From the NCBI GenBank assembly GCA_944322825.1, contig CALUQD010000005.1, positions 1-64,000 on the forward strand: 64,000 nt of DNA, in the 5' to 3' direction. This DNA comes from Candidatus Avelusimicrobium pullicaecorum. GTDB lineage: Bacteria > Elusimicrobiota > Elusimicrobia > Elusimicrobiales > Elusimicrobiaceae. The translations under genes and the position numbers were made by a program. The notes under the pieces were generated by a model. It was not told the origin of the DNA and ran no database searches. It was given only the letters and a program-made list of their open reading frames with translations. Positions 57,549 to 64,000 of the stretch are shown piece after piece (the first letter of the stretch is position 1; each line of letters opens with the position of its first letter).

Positions 57549-60038
57549 TTAGCGAATGGCTACCACTTCGTAGCCGGCATTCTGCACGGCTTTTTTGAGG
57601 GTTTCGTCATCCACTTCCCCGGCTGACTCTACCTCGGCGCATTTTTGGCTTAAATTCACCTTTGCCCGCACACCCGGAAGCGCATTTAAAGCACGCTCCA
57701 CGTGGCTGGCACAATGCTGGCAGCTCATTCCTTCAATAATTAATGTTTTATGCATATTTTTGTCCCCTTTTTGTTTTTTGGCAAGACGCGCCGGCTTAAA
57801 AAACCGCAGCCGCAGCGCGTTGCTGACAACACATACCGAGCTTAAACTCATTGCAGCAGCCGCCGCCATTGGGCTTAACTTCCAACCAAACGGCAAGTAC
57901 AGCACGCCAGCCGCCAACGGGATGCCCAGCACATTGTAAATAAACGCCCAAAATAAATTCTGTTTGACGTTACGCAACACGGCGCGGCTTAACTGCAGGG
58001 CTGTGGCCACTGCGGTTAAATCGTCCTTCATCAGCACAATATCGGCCGACTCCACCGCTACATCCGTTCCGGCCCTCAGAGCTAAGCCTACATCGGCCCG
58101 CACCAAGGCCGGGGCATCGTTCACGCCGTCCCCCGCCATCGCTACCACTTCGCCTTCGTTTTGCAAACGGCGCACGATGGCTTCTTTGTCTTGCGGCAAT
58201 ACACCCGCAATCACGCGGTCAATGCCCACTTTCTGCGCCACGCGGCGGGCGGTATGTTCGCTGTCCCCGGTCAGTAAAATGACTTTTAGATGCATCTTTT
58301 TCAATAAATGTACCGCATCCGCGGCCGACGGTTTTATCGTATCGGCAAAAGAAATCATTCCCAAATATCGATTTGCACGCGCAAAGAAAAGCGGCGTGCG
58401 CCCTTCGGCTGCTTCTTGTTCCAAGCGCTTTTTGCCTTCCGGTACGGATATGCCTGCTTCCTGCATATAGGTTAAATTGCCGCCCAACAATTCGTCTTGG
58501 CCTTCACGGGCGCGCACCCCGCGGCCTGGAATGAGTTCAAAATCAGACGTCTGCACCAAAGGAGCTTGTTGTTCCTCCGCATACGCAACCAGCGCCCGTG
58601 CAAACGGATGCTGCGAAAAATGCTCCAGCGAGGCCGCTTGGCTCAACAGCTGTTCCCGCGCAACTCCTTCCGCCGGCTCTGCCCGCACCACTTGCATTTG
58701 CCCCAAAGTGACCGTTCCCGTTTTATCCAATATCACCGCCGTCACTTTATAGGCCCGCTCCAACGCCGCGGCGGATTTGACCAAAATGCCTTGCCGCGCC
58801 GCGCTGCCGGTGCCCACCATAATGGCCGTAGGCGTTGCGAGCCCCAAGGCACACGGGCACGAAATGACCAGTACAGAGATGGCCGAAGACAGGGCAAAGC
58901 TAAAGCTCGTCCCTTGCGAAAGCCATACCACGAATGTTAAGAGCGCCACCGCAATCACCGCCGGCACGAACACAGCGCTCACGCGGTCCGCCAACCGCGC
59001 AATAGGCGCTTTGCTGCCGGCCGCCTCTTCTACCAATGTAATAATTTGCGCAAGCACCGTATCTTTCCCGGTGCGTTCCACGCTCAGCTCCACATACCCG
59101 CTGACAAGCAGTGTGCCTGCCGCCAGCTCGGCCCCAATCGGTTTATCCTGCGGAACGCTCTCCCCCGTAAGGGCTGACTCATCTGCCGCGCCGCCGCCCT
59201 CTGCCACCACACCGTCCGCGGCAATCCGTTCGCCGGCACGCACTACGATAATATCCCCTTTCACCAAGCCTTGCACCGGCACACGCACCTCTTTTCCGCC
59301 GCGCAGGACGGACGCCTCCTGCGGCACCAAACGCACCAAGGCGGAAATAGCGTCGGATGTTTTTACTTTTGCACGCGCTTCCAACCATTTGCCCAGCGTA
59401 ACCAGCGTTAAAATCATTGCGGCCGACTCGAAATACAAGTGCCCCGCACGTTCGGCCGCGGCTTCCACGTTCGGCACACCCAACAAATACGTCACACCAA
59501 AAAGCCCCCACACGCCAAACACAACAGCGGAACCGGAACCCAGTGCAATTAAACTGTCCATATTGGGTGCCCCGGCAAACAAACGCTTAAATCCGTTGGT
59601 GAAAAATTTGCGGTTTACCGCCAAAACAGGCAGCGTTAAGATAAACTGCGTCAGCGCAAAGAGCCCCGGATTGCTGTGCAGCACCTCCGGGAGCGGCAAC
59701 GCCAGCATAGAACCCATTGCTACATATAAAAGCGGCAGCAAAAAGACAAGGGAAACGATAAAACGATATTTCAGCCGGCGCGCCTCCTCTTTGGCGGCCC
59801 GCTGGGGAGAAAACAAAACCGATTGTTCGCCGGGGGCAAATGCATCATATCCTGCCCCGCGCACAGCGGCAATAATATCCTGTGCGTTCAGGCGGTCCTC
59901 ATCGTATTCCGCCGTGAGCGTGTTTTGCAATAAATTGGCCGACGCGTACCGTACGCCGGGTAATTTGGCAACGGCCCGTTCCACGTGCGCCTGGCAGGCG
60001 GAACAGGTCATACCAGTAACATTAAATTTTTTCTTCAT
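57549..60038 (-). CDS. copA: Cu(I)-exporting P1B-type ATPase with a C-terminal CopZ-like domain
   Basis: 829 residues. N-terminal HMA domain (GMTCSACQAHVER), membrane helices, A-domain TGES (DESALTGESVPQDKP), CPC ion site (ISCPCALGLATP), phospho-Asp (ILDKTGTVTLG), HP motif (FSQHPFARALVAY) and GDGVNDAPAL. Past the normal end (RLRFFKPARLAKKQKGDKN) comes a full second HMA domain (MHKTLIIEGMSCQHCASHVER). This Met has AAGGGGAC in front of it, so a separate CopZ-like chaperone may also be made by internal initiation. Exports Cu+ across the inner membrane. Confidence 0.92.
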   Translation of the reverse strand: MKKKFNVTGMTCSACQAHVERAVAKLPGVRYASANLLQNTLTAEYDEDRLNAQDIIAAVRGAGYDAFAPGEQSVLFSPQRAAKEEARRLKYRFIVSLVFLLPLLYVAMGSMLALPLPEVLHSNPGLFALTQFILTLPVLAVNRKFFTNGFKRLFAGAPNMDSLIALGSGSAVVFGVWGLFGVTYLLGVPNVEAAAERAGHLYFESAAMILTLVTLGKWLEARAKVKTSDAISALVRLVPQEASVLRGGKEVRVPVQGLVKGDIIVVRAGERIAADGVVAEGGGAADESALTGESVPQDKPIGAELAAGTLLVSGYVELSVERTGKDTVLAQIITLVEEAAGSKAPIARLADRVSAVFVPAVIAVALLTFVVWLSQGTSFSFALSSAISVLVISCPCALGLATPTAIMVGTGSAARQGILVKSAAALERAYKVTAVILDKTGTVTLGQMQVVRAEPAEGVAREQLLSQAASLEHFSQHPFARALVAYAEEQQAPLVQTSDFELIPGRGVRAREGQDELLGGNLTYMQEAGISVPEGKKRLEQEAAEGRTPLFFARANRYLGMISFADTIKPSAADAVHLLKKMHLKVILLTGDSEHTARRVAQKVGIDRVIAGVLPQDKEAIVRRLQNEGEVVAMAGDGVNDAPALVRADVGLALRAGTDVAVESADIVLMKDDLTAVATALQLSRAVLRNVKQNLFWAFIYNVLGIPLAAGVLYLPFGWKLSPMAAAAAMSLSSVCVVSNALRLRFFKPARLAKKQKGDKNMHKTLIIEGMSCQHCASHVERALNALPGVRAKVNLSQKCAEVESAGEVDDETLKKAVQNAGYEVVAIR

Positions 60039-60184
60039 ACGATAAACCCCTATGTTATTAGGATATGCTTATCGTCGGGGATTGTCAAGCAATTCTTACC
60101 CAAGCATCCGCCCGCCGGGCGAAAGGTTCTTTGCACGACGGGGACTCCTTTTGTTTTACCCCTTTTTTTGCTACACTATATCCC

Positions 60185-61483
60185 ATGACGATACTAATCA
60201 TCATACTGATGCTTGTTTTAAACGCCTTGCTGGCCGCCTACGAAATGGCGCTGGCATCCGTTTCTCGCACGAAATTGTCTATTTTGGCCCAGGAGAAACG
60301 CTTAGGAGCCGAACAGGCCCTTTTTATGAAGGACCATATGGAAGGAAGCCTGGCGGTGGTGCAAATTGGTATTACGCTGGTCGGCGCCATTGCGGCGGCC
60401 GCCGGCGGCGCCGGAGCAGACGAGATGTTCTCTCCTGTTTTGCAGGAATGGCTTTCCATCCCCAAGCGGCTGGCAGACGCACTTTCCGTGGCGGTGGTGG
60501 TCGTACCGCTGAGCTTTATCACCATTGTATTTGCCGAGCTGACGCCTAAAACGTTTGCCATTAAAAATAAAGAATTTGTCACGCTGAAATTTTCGCCGGT
60601 GATGCGGGTGCTGTATTCCATTTTGTCGCCCATTGTGCGCATTATGGAAGCGATGGTGCGCTTCTTCACCCAAAAAACCTTAACCAACAAAACGCCCGAC
60701 CCCAAAGAAGCCCAAAAAGCCGCTATGACCGACTTGCGGACTGCGGCGGCCATTGCTTCTTCTTCGCGGTTATTTGGCAAAACGGAAGAAAAAATCGTGC
60801 TTTCCAGCGCGATGTTCTGCATCCGCAAAATCCGCGAAATTCAAGTTCCCTTGGACCAAGTGTATATGCTAGACGCCGGGGACTCCATCGCCGATACGTT
60901 CGTTAAAGCGCACCTGGATATGCACACGCGTTTCCCGGTGCGGGAAAACCCGTCCGACCCGCAGAGCATTATTGGGTATTTGAACTTTAAGGACATTTTC
61001 CTTTCCACCAAAATGGCGGGCAACGCTCCCACCTCCGCCCGGACGATTATCCGCCCCATTTTGCGCCTGGAAGCGGATACAATTATTTCCGCCGCCCTGC
61101 AAAAAATGATGAAAGAAAAACAGCATATCTGCTTGGTAACGGAAAACGAAAAAATAACCGGTATTTTGACGCTGGAAGACATCTTTGAAGAAATGGTGGG
61201 CGAAATCGAAGACGAGTACGATTTCTTCCCCGCCTACATCCGGCCGATTGGTTCCTCGCTGGTGGCCAGCGCCACCGCCAAAATGGCCGACGTGTTTGCC
61301 CAGTTGAATGTGCCGCTGCCCGACGGCCTGCCGCCCACCATAAACGTAGCCCAATGGGCTGAACAGCAGTTGGGCCGCGCCTTAGATAAAAACGATAAGC
61401 TAAAAGCCGACGGCCTGTTGGTGGACCCGCGCAAGTTCCGGCGCCACAAACTAATGGAAGTTTTGGTAAGCAAAGCCGAATAA
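60185..61483 (+). CDS. CNNM/CorC-type (HlyC) membrane protein with CBS pair
   Basis: 432 residues from the ATG at 60185; the frame extends back to 60065 but overlaps the copA promoter region. DUF21/CNNM membrane domain (MTILIIILMLVLNALLAAYEMALASVSRTKL, VQIGITLVGAIAAAAGGAG, FAELTPKTFAIKN), a pair of CBS domains (about 215-330, with IIGYLNFKDIFLS and GILTLEDIFEEMVGEIEDEYD) and a C-terminal transporter-associated HlyC/CorC domain. Family proteins mediate Mg2+/Co2+ transport or its regulation. Confidence 0.85.
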   Translation: MTILIIILMLVLNALLAAYEMALASVSRTKLSILAQEKRLGAEQALFMKDHMEGSLAVVQIGITLVGAIAAAAGGAGADEMFSPVLQEWLSIPKRLADALSVAVVVVPLSFITIVFAELTPKTFAIKNKEFVTLKFSPVMRVLYSILSPIVRIMEAMVRFFTQKTLTNKTPDPKEAQKAAMTDLRTAAAIASSSRLFGKTEEKIVLSSAMFCIRKIREIQVPLDQVYMLDAGDSIADTFVKAHLDMHTRFPVRENPSDPQSIIGYLNFKDIFLSTKMAGNAPTSARTIIRPILRLEADTIISAALQKMMKEKQHICLVTENEKITGILTLEDIFEEMVGEIEDEYDFFPAYIRPIGSSLVASATAKMADVFAQLNVPLPDGLPPTINVAQWAEQQLGRALDKNDKLKADGLLVDPRKFRRHKLMEVLVSKAE

Positions 61484-61487
61484 CGCA

Positions 61488-61518
61488 AAAAAATCCCCGG
61501 CGTCCGCCGGGGATTTTT
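61488..61518. terminator. Bidirectional intrinsic terminator
   Basis: AAATCCCCGGCG pairs with CGCCGGGGATTT. Shared by the CorC-type gene and the HAD gene. Confidence 0.85.
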
Positions 61519-61551
61519 TACCCGTCATTTGATCTATAAAAACAACATCCG

Positions 61552-62166
61552 CTAAAAAGAAACCACCTGCAAAAGTCCGCGCCGCACCAATTCGGCCCGC
61601 AGGGCTTCCCCGCCGGCAAACAATACTGTTTCAAACCCCAGGTGTACGGCTTCGGCAATGTTGGCGGCGTTGTCATCGATAAAAACGCAATTGGGCGCCC
61701 GCAGCTGGAAGCGTTTAAGCAAGCGCGCGTAAATGGCCGGGTCCGGCTTGACCAGCCGTTCTTCCCCGGAAATAACTACACCGTCAAACAATTTCAAAAA
61801 ATCGTATTTTTCGCGCGCGATGGGGAATGTTTCGGCCGACCAGTTGCTAAGCGCATACAGATGGTATCCTTTTTCCTTCAGTTCTTTTAGCACGGCCACC
61901 GCCGGTTTAATGGGGCCGCCGAGCATTTCTTCCCAACGGTTAAAGTAATCGTCAATCTGCGCCGCGTATTTGGGATACTTTTCCTTCGCCACCTCCAGAC
62001 CTTTGGCAAACGGACGGCCGGCATCCTGCTGGGTGTTCCACTGCGGCGTGCAGACATTGGTCAAAAACCATTCCATTTCTTCTTCGGACGCAAAAATTTT
62101 CTTATATAGATAGCGTGGGTTCCAGTCAATCAGAACCCCGCCTAAATCAAAAATAATATCTTTCAT
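61552..62166 (-). CDS. HAD-superfamily hydrolase
   Basis: 204 residues from the ATG at 62166 (AAGGGGG upstream). Motif I DIIFDLGGVLIDW, motif II ALSNWSAE, motif III Lys in VKPDPAIYARLL, motif IV VFIDDNAANIAEA: the HAD-IA group, similar to YihX-type sugar phosphatases. The substrate is unknown; a small sugar phosphate or nucleotide is probable. Cap domain helical, as in C1 HADs. Confidence 0.9.
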   Translation of the reverse strand: MKDIIFDLGGVLIDWNPRYLYKKIFASEEEMEWFLTNVCTPQWNTQQDAGRPFAKGLEVAKEKYPKYAAQIDDYFNRWEEMLGGPIKPAVAVLKELKEKGYHLYALSNWSAETFPIAREKYDFLKLFDGVVISGEERLVKPDPAIYARLLKRFQLRAPNCVFIDDNAANIAEAVHLGFETVLFAGGEALRAELVRRGLLQVVSF

Positions 62167-62218
62167 AAATCCCCCTTTTTTATTATAACCCCGCGGCGCC
62201 CGGGCGCGCAACACGCCC

Positions 62219-62245
62219 TAAAAAGCCCCGCTTACGCGGGGCTTG
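62219..62245 (-). terminator. Intrinsic terminator after purA
   Basis: GCCCCGC (62225-62231) pairs with GCGGGGC, followed by TTTTT on the minus strand. Confidence 0.8.
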
Positions 62246-62251
62246 CAAATA

Positions 62252-63268
62252 CTATAAGACTAAGGTGTCTTCCATATCCGGGCCGGTGGAAATAAGTGCA
62301 ATTTTCGGGTGCGGATAGGTGCGGGCGCACAGCTGTTTTAGATCTTCCAAAAACGCCTGCGCCTGCGGCGTAAAATCCACCGGCGATTTGATACAGTCGT
62401 TGCCGGGGAACATATCCATATGCGTCAGCGCGATTTTGGTGCAATTGTTAATCATAATCGCACGGGCGGCGGAGCGTTTTTCGAACGCGCCAATGCGGCG
62501 CAAGCGTTTGCTGACGCTGCCGATTTCGTGCCCTTTGGTGTGATAGACTTTTAATTCCTTTTCGTCGGTCATTTCCTGCTCCAAAGGACCGGGACCCACG
62601 CGGGTGATGTAGGGTTTAAACACCACATACACGTCGCGCACGGACTTGGGGCCCAAGCCGGCTTCGCCCAAGAAAGTGCTGGCGGTGGTATCGCGCGAAG
62701 TGACGAACGGATATTCCCCGTGCAGCAGGGAAAGTTTTATCCCTTGCGTGCCTTCCAGCAAAATTTGCCCGCCTTTATCCAGGCAGTCGTTTAACAATTC
62801 AGGGACATCCTGTATAAAATCTTTCAGTAACGGTTCGTCTTTGGCGAATTTAATATCGCGCCGTTCAATGCGTTCCCGCACCGCCTGGCCCAGCCCGGTG
62901 CCCACGCTGCCGATGTGCTGCATAAAATGCGAGGCGCCCTTTTCAGCCGCGGTTTGTTCGTCGGAAATCAACACGGCGTACGGGTCGATAATCAAGCGGT
63001 CGCGCGTACCGGTGATTTTCAGTTCGTCCAACAGCCATTCGGTTTTGGTATAAGCCCCCGCGCCCAGCACCAGCTTGGTATGCGGGTTTAAAAACCCGGA
63101 TGGAATGTTTTTAAGCGTATAGGATTTCCCATCCTGCACCACGGTATGCCCCGCATTGGGGCCGCCTACGCGCACGCAATAATCGTAATTGCCTTTGTAA
63201 GATAAATACGCGGAAATTTTCCCTTTTCCTTCGTCGCCGGCTTGTCCGCCGCAAACAATATCAATCAT
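62252..63268 (-). CDS. purA: Adenylosuccinate synthetase, short form
   Basis: 338 residues from the ATG at 63268 (GGAGGAAAC upstream). GTP site GGQAGDEGKGK (GDEGKGK motif), GGPNAGHTVV, IGSVGTGLGQAVRERI, LLEGTQGIKLSLLHGEYPFVTSRDTT and GPGPLEQEM. It ligates IMP and aspartate using GTP to give adenylosuccinate. At about 338 residues it is nearly 90 residues shorter than the E. coli type, and similar in size to archaeal enzymes. It overlaps purB by eight bases, so the two consecutive AMP-forming steps are co-translated. Confidence 0.92.
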   Translation of the reverse strand: MIDIVCGGQAGDEGKGKISAYLSYKGNYDYCVRVGGPNAGHTVVQDGKSYTLKNIPSGFLNPHTKLVLGAGAYTKTEWLLDELKITGTRDRLIIDPYAVLISDEQTAAEKGASHFMQHIGSVGTGLGQAVRERIERRDIKFAKDEPLLKDFIQDVPELLNDCLDKGGQILLEGTQGIKLSLLHGEYPFVTSRDTTASTFLGEAGLGPKSVRDVYVVFKPYITRVGPGPLEQEMTDEKELKVYHTKGHEIGSVSKRLRRIGAFEKRSAARAIMINNCTKIALTHMDMFPGNDCIKSPVDFTPQAQAFLEDLKQLCARTYPHPKIALISTGPDMEDTLVL

Positions 63269-64000
63269 ATGTTTCCTCCGCAAGTTTCCGTGCGCGGCCC
63301 ACATACGTTTCCGGCGTCAGCGCACGCAGTTTGGTACGGGTTGGCCCGTCCACAGGCAACCCTTCTATAAATTCTTTCCACAAAGCCGCCGTCATCGGGC
63401 GGCCGCGCGTAAAATCGCGCAGTTTTTCATAAGCGCCGGGATAACCCGCCGCGCGCAAAATGGTTTGCACCGCTTCGGCCAGCACTTCCGGGTGGGCGCA
63501 AAGCTCCGCCCGCGCGGCCGCGCGGTCAAATGAAATTTTGGATAACCCCTTTAACACAGATTGGTACGCCACCAGCGCATATCCAAAGGCCACCGCCATA
63601 TTGCGAAGCACCGTAGAATCCGACAAATCCCGCTGCAAGCGCGAAACAGGCAGCTTGCGCGAAAAAAGTTCAAACAGCGCATCCGCCAACTGCAAATTGC
63701 CTTCGGCATTTTCAAAATCAATGGGGTTCACCTTTTGCGGCATCGTAGAAGAACCCACCTCACCGGGGACGGCTTTTTGATGCACCAGCCCGGCGGAAAT
63801 ATACTGCCACATATCGCGGCACAAATCCAATAAAATTACATCAGCTCGGCGAATATTGTCAAACAGTTCGGCGTAACTGTCGCGGTTGTCGACTTGGGTG
63901 GTAACGGGCGAAAGCGCCAGTTTGATTTTGCTCCCGCGGCTGAGCCGCGCCGCCATTTGCCGGGCCGCCCGCGGCCAGTTAACCGCCGGGAAAGCCGCCA
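63261..64000 (-). CDS. purB: Adenylosuccinate lyase, C-terminal part (cut by window edge)
   Basis: About 246 residues are visible: SRGSKIKLALSPVTTQVDNRDSYAELFDNIRRADVILLD, then the fumarase/aspartase-superfamily signature GEVGSSTMPQKVNPIDFENAEGN with the flexible catalytic-loop serines, and RDLSDSTVLRNMAVAFGYAL. It cleaves adenylosuccinate to AMP and fumarate and also acts in the SAICAR step. The gene precedes purA with an 8-base overlap. The N-terminal half lies beyond the window, so the start cannot be set. Confidence 0.92.
   Translation of the reverse strand, partial: AAFPAVNWPRAARQMAARLSRGSKIKLALSPVTTQVDNRDSYAELFDNIRRADVILLDLCRDMWQYISAGLVHQKAVPGEVGSSTMPQKVNPIDFENAEGNLQLADALFELFSRKLPVSRLQRDLSDSTVLRNMAVAFGYALVAYQSVLKGLSKISFDRAAARAELCAHPEVLAEAVQTILRAAGYPGAYEKLRDFTRGRPMTAALWKEFIEGLPVDGPTRTKLRALTPETYVGRARKLAEETYD

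Noticed and set aside
1-64000. CRISPR array or complete insertion sequence
   Set aside because: No regularly spaced direct repeats with unique spacers and no transposase gene were seen; the repeats present are irregular hairpin mosaics.

Overview
The window looks like a chromosome segment from an Elusimicrobiota bacterium, probably gut-associated and close to Elusimicrobium. This is inferred from gene content, not from a marker phylogeny. The supports are: several scattered type IV pilin/pseudopilin genes with near-identical N-termini; a trimeric, electron-bifurcating type [FeFe] hydrogenase; a Re-citrate synthase/aconitase/NAD-isocitrate dehydrogenase cluster of the kind expected in strict anaerobes with a partial TCA cycle; and an exported choloylglycine-hydrolase-family enzyme. 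Outer-membrane and Lpo-type lipoprotein genes indicate a diderm envelope.

Layout. 1-5.3 kb: a truncated pilin, a pilin-linked repeat, a catalytically dead purple-acid-phosphatase-like exported protein, then a beta-barrel protein, a soluble histidine kinase, a helical protein and an AI-2E-type transporter in one run. 5.3-13.4 kb: a pilin and its repeat, an envelope operon (two single-TM proteins, FKBP isomerase, LPP20-like and COG3014-like lipoproteins, LpoB), a pilin-like protein without a processing site, an EamA transporter, and a frameshifted Cys-rich pilin. 13.5-17.8 kb: hydCBA behind a perfect consensus promoter. 17.9-20.3 kb: two tandem exported proteins that end in response-regulator-receiver-like domains. 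20.4-29.7 kb: transporters, an Ala/Lys helical protein, two more pilin-type genes, paired MntP-like pumps, serine dehydratase, a nitroreductase and a doubly degenerate GGDEF-EAL protein.

29.9-37.5 kb is an integrated element in the 3' end of tRNA-His. It carries a large serine recombinase at one end and, at the other, a SIR2-APAZ plus short prokaryotic Argonaute operon (SPARSA-type defence). Between them lie small cargo genes, an HsdR-N-like nuclease and a 250-nt highly structured non-coding segment. A 10-bp direct repeat and a displaced tRNA terminator define its likely ends. 37.6-42.5 kb continues as a defence-like region: a membrane protein, a broken second serine recombinase and a pair of overlapping DUF262 proteins.

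42.6-64 kb returns to core genes: exported C-N hydrolase, pilin plus repeat, the glutamate-forming TCA branch, a Cache-GGDEF-EAL phosphodiesterase, glycosyltransferase, phosphopentomutase, FAD reductase, NAD synthetase, CopA with a fused CopZ-like domain, a CNNM/CorC-like protein, a HAD hydrolase, PurA and partial PurB.

The most unusual structure is a family of mosaic non-coding repeats upstream of four pilin genes. It is built from many hairpins whose stems differ between copies but stay complementary. In three pilin genes the start codon lies in the loop of a long perfect inverted repeat.
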